Assembly: GCA_900540855.1 (NCBI GenBank)
Contig: UQHK01000014.1
Span: forward strand, 1 to 64,000
DNA: 64,000 bases
DNA from: an uncultured Collinsella sp.
GTDB taxonomy: Bacteria; Actinomycetota; Coriobacteriia; Coriobacteriales; Coriobacteriaceae
Direction of reading: 5' to 3'
Shown here: positions 40,774 through 50,699 of the stretch, in pieces
How the letters are laid out: each line of letters opens with the position of its first letter
Position numbering within the stretch: the first letter of the stretch is position 1
The notes under the pieces: generated by a model
Seen by the model: only the letters and a program-made list of their open reading frames with translations
Told to the model about the DNA's origin: nothing
Databases searched by the model: none
Program-made: the position numbers and the translations under genes

Positions 40774-43578
40774 CTATAGCGAAACAGTTCCGTTTTTCTT
40801 GATGCGGGCGAGGATGTTTTTGAGCTTGTTAAAGTCGAGCGGTTTGGGCAGATGGGCGTTCATGCCGGCATCGTGTGCCGCCTTGGCGTCCTCGGCAAAG
40901 GCATTGGCGGTGAGCGCGATGATGGGGATGTCGGCTGCATCGGCCTTCTCGCTCAGACGAATCGCGCGAGTTGCCTCGTAGCCATCCATACCCGGCATCA
41001 TGATGTCCATCAGGATCGCATCGAAGCTGCCGGCGGGACGACTAGTGTATAGTTCGACCGCTTCTTTGCCGTCGGCGGCGCGAGTTACGACGATGCCTTC
41101 GCTTTCGAGCAGGGCCTGGGCAATTTCGGCATTGAGCTCGTTGTCTTCGGCCAAAAGAACGTTCATGCCGGCAAGCGAGCAGCTGATCGCCTGCTCGTCC
41201 GCACCTTCTCTTGCCTGAGGGTTCTTGTCGATATCGAGCGGAATCTGGACGTTGAACGTACTTCCCACGCCGACCTCGCTCGAAATCTCAATCGTGCCTC
41301 CCATCATGTCTATGAGCGATTTGACGATCGGCATGCCCATGCCAGTTCCCTGAAATTTACTGCGGGCATCGTTGCCCTCTTGGGCAAACGGTTCGTAGAT
41401 GTGCTTTAGAAACTCGGGCGACATGCCGATGCCGGTGTCCGAGACGTTAAAGCAAAAGAGTACTCGGCGATCATCGATCGGTTTAATCTGCGATGTAAAA
41501 GTGACAGTTCCGCCATCTTTGTTGTACTTGACGCTGTTGTCGAGCAGGTTGATGATAATCTGACGTACATGAGTGGGGCTTCCCATTACATGTGGATTGC
41601 AGAGGGGATGTGCTCTTTGATCCTGCATCGTAATATTGCGATCGGAAGCGCGGAGCTTGCACAGCACAATTGCATCGTTGCAGAGATCTTCGAGGTTAAA
41701 TGAGACATGCTCAAGCGTTAGCTTTCCATTTTCAATCCTGCCCATTTCTAGAATGTCGTTGATGAGTGAGAGCAGATGGTTGGCGGCGATTCGCGCCTTA
41801 GCTCGGTTTTTACGGGCGGCATCGACATCGTCTTCGTGCAATTCTTCAATTTCGATGAGCCCTAGAATGCCGTTGAGCGGCGTGCGGATGTCATGGCTCA
41901 TGCGGGCGAGAAAGGCCGTTTTGGCCGCATTGGCGGCGAGTGCCTTGTTTTGCTCTACTCTGGCTCGCTGCAGGGCCCAGGTTAGAACCGCTACCCCAGT
42001 CAACAGTACACCGACGATGATGACGACAATCGAACTACGATGACGATATATAAACCTGAACGCGTCTGATTCCTGTGCGCTATACGACGTAGAGGAATAA
42101 TTGCTCGCAGAAAGCGATTCTCCGGCGTTGATGATGCCCTTGTTGACGATACTCAATAATTCGGGATTTCCGCGTCGCATAAGGCAAGAAAGTTCGGCCG
42201 TGCGTGAGAGTTCCTGTATCTCGTAGTCTCTGATATCGTAGCTATCTCGGATGGTTTCCAGCCGTGCGTTGGGAACAACGATGCAGCTTGATCTTCCGTC
42301 CTTAAGGGCAGAAAGTAAGTCGTTTGCAGACGGATACTCGGTTACATTTGCATTTGGAAACATAGTTTTTAATTCGCTGCGGTTGACGATGGAAAACCCT
42401 GTGCAACAGATATTGCGGAGATCCTTGTTGAGATCGCTGGTGGCGTGGATGGCGGTAAGAGAGATCGTTCCCATCGAAATCGATTGAACGGTCCCCATTT
42501 GCTCGGCAAGCCAGTAGTCGCGAAATGCCGGTAGGGCGATGTCGATATTTCCCTTTGAGAGCGCTTCCGTCATTTGCTGGTTGCTTGAAAAAGCGAGCGT
42601 GTGTACGGTAATGCCAAATTTGTCGTGGAGCGTCGTAACGAGTGAGACGAGTGACCCTTCCATTTCTCCGTTTGCATCTTGGTTGCAGAAGGGGAGATTG
42701 TTGTTGAGATAACCAAGTGTAAGCGTGTTGTTATTGGCCTTGAGCCACGACCGTTCGGAGTTGGTAAGTGATGCGGATCCGCTATTTTGCGCCGAGTAGT
42801 TGGATTTGACTTCGTCGTTGTAGCGCGGGTTGGTGCGGTTGATTGCCGCCATGGCTGAGTTGATGTCGTTCATCAGATCGGGGCGGCTTTTGGGAACGGC
42901 AAAATAGTAGTCGCTCGAGCCTACGTAGAACATGGGCGACGCATCGGGCGACGAAATGGTGTCGTTCATGATGACGGCGTCGACCTCGCCGTCTGAAAGT
43001 GCCTCAAAGAGGGCGCCGCCGGTGTCGATTTCTTTATAGGTACAGGTGACACCTTCGTTGGCGAGCCACTGCTGGCCGACGAAGGTTTGCATAACGCCAG
43101 AGTTGCAGCCGATGGTGAGGCCTTGGAGTGCCTGGGGGTCACCCTTGGCCAGATCGTCGCGATTGGGCCTGGCGTAGATGTAGTAGCGCTCGGTGCCCTC
43201 GGGGTTTGAGGAAAAGAGTAACTTTTGCTCGCGTTCTACTGAATGCGAGATGTTGGGCATGAGGTCGATTTCGCCCTTCTCGAGCATGTCCATGAGCTCG
43301 GTGAAGGTGCCGGACACGTATTCGTACTGCCAGCCAGGGGTGTAGTACGAGAGGGTCTGGAGGTACTCGTAACCCCATCCCGAGAGGCGCTCGCCCGGTG
43401 TGCCTTCCTGGAACCCCTCGTTGTTGACAAGCCAGCCGACGCGGACCGTCTTGACCTGCTGGTCGGAGTCGGCGGCAAAGGCCGGGGTGGGCATGACGGC
43501 GCTCAGTAGTGTGAGCGCAGCAAGCGCGACGGCTAGGGTGCGATATAGGGCTAAGCGAAGGACGGCGGAAGGTTTCAC
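40774..43578 (-). CDS. EvgS/BvgS-like hybrid histidine kinase with two solute-binding domains
   Basis: 934 residues from GTG 43578, chosen because AGGA lies 6-9 bases upstream and the result has a good signal peptide; ATG 43611 is an alternative. Two SBP_bac_3 domains in tandem (about 45-265, with VGWLVNNEGFQEGTPGE, and 275-500, with LTLGYLNNNLPFCNQDANG), a transmembrane helix (SSIVVIIVGVLLTGVAVLTW, about 519-538), HisKA with His562 ([14 protein letters not shown]), HATPase (NLLDNSVKYN, DTGIGMS) and a receiver with Asp858 (ILMDIMMPGMDG). It is the single-polypeptide version of the two-gene system at 37124-40182. Venus-flytrap sensing of an amino acid-like ligand is expected. Confidence 0.92.
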   Translation of the reverse strand: MKPSAVLRLALYRTLAVALAALTLLSAVMPTPAFAADSDQQVKTVRVGWLVNNEGFQEGTPGERLSGWGYEYLQTLSYYTPGWQYEYVSGTFTELMDMLEKGEIDLMPNISHSVEREQKLLFSSNPEGTERYYIYARPNRDDLAKGDPQALQGLTIGCNSGVMQTFVGQQWLANEGVTCTYKEIDTGGALFEALSDGEVDAVIMNDTISSPDASPMFYVGSSDYYFAVPKSRPDLMNDINSAMAAINRTNPRYNDEVKSNYSAQNSGSASLTNSERSWLKANNNTLTLGYLNNNLPFCNQDANGEMEGSLVSLVTTLHDKFGITVHTLAFSSNQQMTEALSKGNIDIALPAFRDYWLAEQMGTVQSISMGTISLTAIHATSDLNKDLRNICCTGFSIVNRSELKTMFPNANVTEYPSANDLLSALKDGRSSCIVVPNARLETIRDSYDIRDYEIQELSRTAELSCLMRRGNPELLSIVNKGIINAGESLSASNYSSTSYSAQESDAFRFIYRHRSSIVVIIVGVLLTGVAVLTWALQRARVEQNKALAANAAKTAFLARMSHDIRTPLNGILGLIEIEELHEDDVDAARKNRAKARIAANHLLSLINDILEMGRIENGKLTLEHVSFNLEDLCNDAIVLCKLRASDRNITMQDQRAHPLCNPHVMGSPTHVRQIIINLLDNSVKYNKDGGTVTFTSQIKPIDDRRVLFCFNVSDTGIGMSPEFLKHIYEPFAQEGNDARSKFQGTGMGMPIVKSLIDMMGGTIEISSEVGVGSTFNVQIPLDIDKNPQAREGADEQAISCSLAGMNVLLAEDNELNAEIAQALLESEGIVVTRAADGKEAVELYTSRPAGSFDAILMDIMMPGMDGYEATRAIRLSEKADAADIPIIALTANAFAEDAKAAHDAGMNAHLPKPLDFNKLKNILARIKKNGTVSL

Positions 43579-43641
43579 AGGCAATCCTATCGAGTCGAGA
43601 TAATACCGCATAAGGATACCAGCTCAGCTTGCCTAACATCC

Positions 43642-43800
43642 GGCACTTAGGGACGTTCCCAATCTGTCCGGCAGTTGTAGTAGTCATTGGGGACGTTCTT
43701 AAACGACTAGTCGCCGGGGACACTCTTTGCCGGAGTTGGCACTTAGGGACGTTCCTTATGTGCCGGCGGTTGGGGACAGTCCCTTTCTGCCAGCACAAAA
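43642..43800. repeat. Repeat cluster upstream of the potassium channel gene
   Basis: GGCACTTAGGGACGTTCC occurs at 43642 and 43738. Between them, 43681-43713 is a half-copy of the TAGTCAT...GGGGACGTTC palindrome, and 43769 onwards has a GGGGACAGTCCC palindrome related to the 33-bp family. All share the GGGAC core, suggesting a common origin. Confidence 0.65.
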
Positions 43801-43873
43801 GGAGCGTTCTCGAGTGCCGAGTGTGGGACAATACCGAACGAACATGATTGGACGCTTGGGAAAAGGGGTCGCG

Positions 43874-44299
43874 ATGAACAAGTTGAGGACGCTTGCCGAC
43901 GTGTTGCGCCAGGCTGGCTTTGCGCGCATCACCGGCCTGTTCCTTATCTTCTACCTGCTGTGCTCGAGTGCCGTCTGGCTGTCCGACCCTGCGACCCTTA
44001 CGTTTGGCGATGGCCTCTGGTTTAGCTTTGAGACCGTATCGACGATCGGCTTTGGCGATATCCCGGCCGAAACGCCGGTTGCCCGCGCTATCACCGTCGT
44101 TTTGAGCGTCATCAGCATCTTCTACATCGCCATGCTCACGGGCGTGGCGGTGAACTACTGCAATACGCTCATCAAGATGCGCCAAAAGGACACCATGGCG
44201 CGCTTTATGGACGATCTTGAGCATCTGGAAGAGCTCGATCGCGATGAGCTCGCCGACCTGTCGCGCCGCGTGCGCGAATATCGCCGACGCCAACGCTAG
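43874..44299 (+). CDS. Two-TM potassium channel family protein
   Basis: 141 residues from ATG 43874 (AAGGGG upstream). Topology: helix (ITGLFLIFYLLCSSAVWL, about 19-36), pore loop with selectivity filter TIGFGD (57-62), helix (VARAITVVLSVISIFYIAML, about 69-88), and a charged C-terminal coiled coil (LEHLEELDRDELADLSRRVREYRRRQ). This is the minimal KcsA-like ion-channel fold without an RCK domain; TIGFGD is typical of K+ selectivity. Repeats fill its upstream region. Confidence 0.88.
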   Translation: MNKLRTLADVLRQAGFARITGLFLIFYLLCSSAVWLSDPATLTFGDGLWFSFETVSTIGFGDIPAETPVARAITVVLSVISIFYIAMLTGVAVNYCNTLIKMRQKDTMARFMDDLEHLEELDRDELADLSRRVREYRRRQR

Positions 44300-44334
44300 G
44301 GCGGGCGCCGCGCGTCACAACAAGGGGGCTGAAT

Positions 44335-44868
44335 ATGAATATCACGGTATACCTGGGCGCCAGCGTCGGTAACGACCCGGCGTTTCTGCCTGCGGTGCAG
44401 CAGCTCGGCACATGGATTGGCTCCAACGGCCACGCGCTGGTATACGGCGGGTCCAAGTCGGGGCTGATGGGCGCGCTCGCCGATAGCGTGCTCGAGGCGG
44501 GTGGACACGTGACGGGTGTTGAGCCGAGCTTTTTTATCGAGGCAGAGTTTCAACACGACGGTATTGACGACCTCATCGTGACGAGTGACATGGCCGAGCG
44601 TAAGGCCAAGATGATCGAGCTCGGCGACGCGTTCATCGCTTTCCCGGGCGGTACGGGCACGCTCGAGGAGATCGCCGAGGTCATGTCGGCTGTATCGTTG
44701 GGGCATCTGAGCACGCCGTGCATTCTGTACAACCTGAACGGTTACTACAACGACCTCAAGGCGCTGCTCGAGCACATGATCGATAAAGGCCTATCGAGCT
44801 CGCAGCGTCAGGCCGGCATCTACTTTGCCGACGACCTGCACCAAATTGCATCGATTATCGGCAGCTAA
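44335..44868 (+). CDS. LOG family protein (nucleoside 5'-monophosphate phosphoribohydrolase-like)
   Basis: A 177-residue Rossmann protein with MNITVYLGASVGNDP, VYGGSKSGLMGALAD (about 37-50) and the LOG signature FPGGTGTLEEIAEV (about 101-114). Family members hydrolyse AMP or cytokinin ribotides to the free base. AAGGGGG precedes the ATG; it lies 35 bases after the channel gene and may share its transcript. The bacterial role is usually nucleotide clean-up, with the substrate uncertain. Confidence 0.9.
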   Translation: MNITVYLGASVGNDPAFLPAVQQLGTWIGSNGHALVYGGSKSGLMGALADSVLEAGGHVTGVEPSFFIEAEFQHDGIDDLIVTSDMAERKAKMIELGDAFIAFPGGTGTLEEIAEVMSAVSLGHLSTPCILYNLNGYYNDLKALLEHMIDKGLSSSQRQAGIYFADDLHQIASIIGS

Positions 44869-44994
44869 GCCGTAGGCCTATCGCACGTGCGGCGCCCAAT
44901 GGCGCCGTTCGCGGCGTGGATGGTCGGCACGTCCGCGCTGTGCCCGTCTTACAATAAAACGTATCCTTGTCGATTTTGACCACGGGAGGCCCCG

Positions 44995-46299
44995 ATGGAT
45001 AACCTTGCAAAACCCAAAAACCGTGCGCTGTTTTTAGTGAGCGTGGCTGTGACCGGTGCGTTTGCGGGCGCCGCGGTTTGGCTGTTCTTCTTTGCGATGG
45101 AGCATGGCATCGACTATCTATGGACCGAGATCCCGCATATGCTGGGCGTCGCTTCGCCCGAGCTCGCGAGTGGTCCGTTCGGTTTTTTGCCCTACCCGTT
45201 TTTCGTCTGCCTGCTGGGCGGTCTGCTAATCGGTCTGTACGAAAAGATGACGGGCACCAAGACCGATGACCTCAACCAGGTGATGGCCAAGGTAAAGCGC
45301 GACGGCCGCTATCCGTACGACAACCTGGGCAAGCTTTCGCTTGCGGCATTGCTGCCGCTGCTGTTTGGCGGAAGCATTGGACCGGAGGCCGGCCTGACCG
45401 GCGTTATTGCGGGTCTGTGCAGCTGGGTCGGCGACCGCATGCGTCGCTTTGGCGCCGAGTTTAGGCAGCTCACGCTGCTGGGTACTCAGGCTGCCCTGAC
45501 GGCGCTCTTCACCGCGCCCGTCTTTGGCTTTGTGGCGCCGCTCGCCGGCAGCGCCGACGGCCAGGACGCCAACGGCGACGAGGGCTCCGAATCCGACGAG
45601 ATCACCATCAAGCTGCCCAAGGCGCAAAAGACCGTGGTCTACGGCATTGCGATTGCCGGCGGTCTGGGTACCTACCTGCTGCTTGGCCAGCTTGTGGGCG
45701 GCGGCATGGGCATGCCCAGGTTCGAGGCCGCCGAGGTGGGCAACCTGGAGCTTACCTGGCTCATTCCTCTGTCGCTGATCGGAACAATCTGCGGCTGGCT
45801 GTACTTTGTCTCTGAGCACGCGAGCGAAGCGTTTGCCCGGGCCATAGGAGAGCGTCCTGTCGTTAAGGCAATGCTGGCTGGTCTGGCGCTCGCCATCTGC
45901 GGCACGGTCCTGCCCTACACCATGTTTGCCGGCGAGACCCAGGCCGACGTGCTCATGGAAACCTACCTGACCATTCCCGCCGGCGTGCTTATCGCGACCG
46001 GTCTGGTCAAGGCCATGCTGACGCCCGCCCTCATCAACCTGGGCTGGCGCGGCGGTCACTTCTTCCCGGTTATCTTTTCGGGCGTGAGCCTAGGCTACGG
46101 CTTCGCCATCCTCACCGGCGCCGATCCGGTCTTTTGCGTCGCCGTCTGTACCGCCTCGACGATGGGCGCCGTTATGCGTCAGCCCGTCATGGTCGTGGGC
46201 CTGCTGCTTATGTGCTTCCCGCTCAAGGGTATCGTCTGCATGATCATCGCCGCCGTCATTGCGGCAGGCATTCCGCTGCCCAAGCCGCTGCGCAAGTAG
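44995..46299 (+). CDS. ClC-type chloride channel / antiporter
   Basis: A 434-residue membrane protein with GGSIGPEAGLTGVIAGL (about 122-138), the conserved GxxxGPE anion-path loop of ClC proteins, and later GWRGGHFFPVIFSGVSLGYG, the second ion-binding region. An acidic loop (about 185-205: GSADGQDANGDEGSESDE) interrupts the middle, which is unusual. GGGAGG precedes the ATG. It may be a channel or H+/Cl- (or F-) exchanger; the gating glutamate in GPE is present, which favours an exchanger. Confidence 0.87.
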   Translation: MDNLAKPKNRALFLVSVAVTGAFAGAAVWLFFFAMEHGIDYLWTEIPHMLGVASPELASGPFGFLPYPFFVCLLGGLLIGLYEKMTGTKTDDLNQVMAKVKRDGRYPYDNLGKLSLAALLPLLFGGSIGPEAGLTGVIAGLCSWVGDRMRRFGAEFRQLTLLGTQAALTALFTAPVFGFVAPLAGSADGQDANGDEGSESDEITIKLPKAQKTVVYGIAIAGGLGTYLLLGQLVGGGMGMPRFEAAEVGNLELTWLIPLSLIGTICGWLYFVSEHASEAFARAIGERPVVKAMLAGLALAICGTVLPYTMFAGETQADVLMETYLTIPAGVLIATGLVKAMLTPALINLGWRGGHFFPVIFSGVSLGYGFAILTGADPVFCVAVCTASTMGAVMRQPVMVVGLLLMCFPLKGIVCMIIAAVIAAGIPLPKPLRK

Positions 46300-46387
46300 C
46301 ACGGTGGCGCACGCCGGGGACATGCCGTTTGCCACGGATTTGCGGGGAGGGGGCGATCACTCCCTTCGTGGATCGAGACTCGCATGC

Positions 46388-47086
46388 TTACAGATCGCGT
46401 ACTCGATAAACCTTGGTGCTGACGGCGCAGCTCAGTGCACATAGCACGAGGGCCAGCGCGGCAATTCCTGCGCACAGACAGCCGAGAACGGCAGGATCGG
46501 GGTTCGCCCCGGCAATCGACATAAGCCAGTTGCTGATGGGGTTGGAGGAGCTCAGCGTGGCCATGGTGCCGCAACCAAGCAGGGCAAACAGACCAACGGA
46601 CAGGCGCAGCGCCTCCATGTGTCCAAAACGAAAGAACAGCGGCTGCGCCAAAAACACCATCATGAGGGAGATGAGCATCGAGGCTGCCGAGGCGATTGCG
46701 ATCTCAAAGACGGTTTGTCCTGTCGAGGTCACGCCCGCACTGTTGAAGAGCGGAAGGACGATGATGTTCAAAAGCACGGCGGCGCACGCCATGACAGCCG
46801 AGAAGACAATGATGCTCAGGTAGCGTGCACAGATGATGTCTTTGCGCGAGATGGGCAGCGTTGCCCGATAGCGCTCCCATCCGTTTTGATTATCGAAGCC
46901 GGCCAGCGAGCTCATGACCATGATGGGCGACATGGCACTGACCGCGCAGGCGCCGGCACTCATGCCGGAATCTCCATCCGATGCGTTGGCGAGGGTCAGT
47001 ACGACGAAGATGAACAGGCCGACGCCCGCGATGCTCGGGACAAGCGTGCGGACGATGGCGAGCTCAGACATAAAGGCGCGTTTCAT
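46388..47086 (-). CDS. ABC-2-type transporter permease
   Basis: A 232-residue membrane protein with six predicted helices (for example LVPSIAGVGLFIFVVLTLA, VMACAAVLLNIIVLPLF, AGIAALALVLCALSCAV). The motif YRATLPISRKDIICARY is the cytosolic coupling loop found in ABC-2 permeases of the YtrC/bacitracin-like group. Its start overlaps the end of the ATPase gene by four bases. Operon order is GntR, ATPase, permease. Substrate unknown; such GntR(YtrA) sets often respond to cell-wall stress. Confidence 0.85.
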   Translation of the reverse strand: MKRAFMSELAIVRTLVPSIAGVGLFIFVVLTLANASDGDSGMSAGACAVSAMSPIMVMSSLAGFDNQNGWERYRATLPISRKDIICARYLSIIVFSAVMACAAVLLNIIVLPLFNSAGVTSTGQTVFEIAIASAASMLISLMMVFLAQPLFFRFGHMEALRLSVGLFALLGCGTMATLSSSNPISNWLMSIAGANPDPAVLGCLCAGIAALALVLCALSCAVSTKVYRVRDL

Positions 47087-47964
47087 TTCGAAGCCCCTTT
47101 CAGTATGAGGCGAAGATAGTCATCAATGGTTGCCCGGTCGCAGGGAATCTCGGGGAAGGCCTCGAGCGCCTCGCGACGGTTGGGTACGAGCACGTCCACG
47201 CTATAGGCGTGGTGGGCGGCACGGGCGCCTTCGACGCAAGCCATAAGCTCTGCGGCCTGTGCTTGGGTGCAGTGGGCGATGCCGGCTCGGTCGGTAATGT
47301 CCTCGCGCGGCAGGTCAAACACAATCGAGCCGTTATCGATGCAGATGACGCGGTCGGCAGTGCGATCGAGGTCGGATGTAATGTGGCTCGAGAGCAGCAC
47401 GCTGTGCTGGCCGTCGGCGACAAAGGCAAGCAACTCGTCGAGCAGTTCCTCGCGCGCCATGGGATCGAGGCCCGCGGTGGCTTCGTCCAAAACGAGCAGC
47501 TTGGCATTGTGGCTGAGCGCACAGGCGAGCTGCAGCTTCATGCCCATGCCGCGGGAGAGGTCCTTGACCTTCGTCTTGGGATCGAGGCCAAATCGGTCGA
47601 TGAATCCGGCGAACGTTTCGCAGCTCCACGTGGGGTATGCCGGGCCTACGAGCTTCTCGACCTGGCCCACCTTGAGCGTGGAGGGGAAAGGGCACGTGTC
47701 CAGGACAAGACCGACGCGGGAGCGCAGGTGGCGCTGTGCCTCGCCAGGCGCATTGGCATCGCAGCGCTGGCCAAGCAGCTGCACCTCGCCGGCATCGAGC
47801 TTTATGAGCCCGAGCGCGGCGCGAATGGTCGTTGTCTTGCCGGCGCCGTTTGCGCCCACAAAGCCGACAATCTGGCCGGGCTCCACGGTGAGTGTGACAT
47901 CGCGTAGCGAAAAGCGGTCGCTTACGCGGCGTGAAACGCCTTTGAGTTCTAGCAAGTTTTGCAT
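47083..47964 (-). CDS. ABC transporter ATP-binding protein
   Basis: 293 residues from ATG 47964 (AAAGG upstream). Walker A GANGAGKTT (about 38-46), signature LSRGMGMKLQLACAL (a form with SRGM in place of SGGQ) and Walker B LLVLDEATAGLD. The C-terminal extension beyond 215 residues is typical of ABC-2 export ATPases. It overlaps the permease gene and lies 23 bases after the GntR regulator. The two-gene transporter probably moves a peptide, lipid or drug. Confidence 0.92.
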   Translation of the reverse strand: MQNLLELKGVSRRVSDRFSLRDVTLTVEPGQIVGFVGANGAGKTTTIRAALGLIKLDAGEVQLLGQRCDANAPGEAQRHLRSRVGLVLDTCPFPSTLKVGQVEKLVGPAYPTWSCETFAGFIDRFGLDPKTKVKDLSRGMGMKLQLACALSHNAKLLVLDEATAGLDPMAREELLDELLAFVADGQHSVLLSSHITSDLDRTADRVICIDNGSIVFDLPREDITDRAGIAHCTQAQAAELMACVEGARAAHHAYSVDVLVPNRREALEAFPEIPCDRATIDDYLRLILKGASK

Positions 47965-47987
47965 GGTATAGCCTTTCTTGCAGATGG

Positions 47988-48368
47988 CTACTGCATGGTT
48001 TCGGGAGCTACAAGGTCGAGCATCTCGTGCAATTTGTCGCGCGTGACGCCCAGGGTTTCGGCCTGCGTAGCGGCCTGCGCAAGCAACTCTTCGATATGGC
48101 AGAGCTGCTTTTCGCGCAAGAGTTCCTGGTTGCCCTCGGCGACAAAGCAGCCCTTGCCCTGCACGGTGCAGATAAAGCCGAGCTGCTCCAGGTCGGCATA
48201 AGCACGCTTGGTGGTAATGACGCTCACACCGAGGTCGCTCGCGAGCGCACGGATGCTGGGGAGTTTGGCTCCCGCAGCGAGTACGCCCGAAAGGATCTGA
48301 GCTTTGACCTGCGAGGAGATCTGCTCGTAGATGGGCTTGTCGCTCGAATTGGATAGGATGATGTCCAC
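47988..48368 (-). CDS. GntR family (YtrA-type) regulator
   Basis: 126 residues from GTG 48368 with GGAG 8 bases upstream. The winged helix contains KPIYEQISSQVKAQILSGVLAAGAKLPSIRALASDLGVSVITTKRAYADLE, the GntR core, and only a short C-terminal dimer helix, which is the YtrA subfamily. It is the first gene of the ABC operon and probably represses it through the palindrome at 48396-48429. Effector unknown. Confidence 0.92.
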   Translation of the reverse strand: MDIILSNSSDKPIYEQISSQVKAQILSGVLAAGAKLPSIRALASDLGVSVITTKRAYADLEQLGFICTVQGKGCFVAEGNQELLREKQLCHIEELLAQAATQAETLGVTRDKLHEMLDLVAPETMQ

Positions 48369-48395
48369 AGCGGCTCCTTAGCTGTTGGGCTACAC

Positions 48396-48429
48396 GTGTA
48401 TATAACCGGTAAGTACAGTATATATACAC
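48396..48429. promoter_or_regulatory. Inverted-repeat operator of the GntR-ABC operon
   Basis: GTGTATATA (48396-48404) and TATATATACAC (48419-48429) form an inverted repeat with a 14-base spacer, 28 bases upstream of the GTG. YtrA-type regulators bind such AT-rich dyads in their own promoters. The AT-rich arms can also serve as the -10 region. Confidence 0.65.
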
Positions 48430-48481
48430 TATGCACAGTTATGCAAGAGGAAATGTGGGCTCGTCTGTCCCTTCGTTCGTT

Positions 48482-48793
48482 TGTCTCGATCTGTAACATC
48501 TGGAGCCGATTTTGGCAGTTAGATGTTACAGATTGAGACAGCCCCGACCTTCCTGCCCGTTTATCTCAATCTGTAACACTTAGCCCCGATTTTGGCGGCT
48601 ATCTGTTACAGATTGAGACATTGGTTGTCCGCCTGCTTGTTTATCTCGATCTGTAACAGGTGGAGGCTCAAAACCCGTCTTTCTGTTACAGATTGAGACG
48701 GAGATTGAGACGACGCTGATCTTCCCGGCTGTTCGTCTTAATCTGTAACATCTGGAGTCGATTTTGGCGGCTAGATGTTACAGGATTGAGACG
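48482..48793. repeat. Four tandem hairpins, about 80-bp period
   Basis: Four units start at 48482, 48562, 48642 and 48734. Each has the form TNTCTCRATCTGTAAC, about 25 bases, GTTACAGATTGAGAC, so each can fold into a stem of about 15-18 pairs. Spacing is 80, 80 and 92 bases; the longer one contains a small GAGATTGAGACG duplication. The centres vary (GGAGCCGATTTTGGC in units 1, 2 and 4; different in unit 3), while arms are conserved, implying selection on the stem or its sequence. It fills most of the stretch between the GntR operon and prfC. Confidence 0.85.
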
Positions 48794-48929
48794 ATCCTTG
48801 AGACGGCTGCCCGGTGCACAGCGAGCTCGGCTGATGAATTTGTCCTGATAGGTGCCCTATGGCGGGATTTCGCGGCTACAATAGTACGGTTTCAACGACG
48901 TAATGCACTCAATGCAAGAAAGGATCCGC

Positions 48930-50543
<1,614 letters not shown>

Positions 50544-50548
50544 TGCAT

Positions 50549-50585
50549 CGGCGCGGTGGCCCTGCGGGGCTGCCGCGCCGTTTAC
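50549..50585 (+). terminator. Intrinsic terminator after prfC
   Basis: CGGCGCGGTGGCCC and GGGGCTGCCGCGCCG around TGC, followed by TTTACTT; begins 6 bases after the stop. Confidence 0.75.
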
Positions 50586-50699
50586 TTGCCTGATGCCGTA
50601 TGAGCGGCTATCATACCCACCGTCGTCTCAAGACCGGGGCGTCCGAGCAGTTCGGGTCCGATATCCTGCTCGTTAAACCTAAAACCAAAGGAGTACATA

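Noticed and set aside
44887..44910. A terminator made by GGCGCC repeats after the LOG gene
   Set aside because: The arms are only six bases long and no T-run follows.
48482..48793. A CRISPR array
   Set aside because: The units are palindromic with an 80-bp period and share related centres; there are no short direct repeats with unique spacers and no cas genes.
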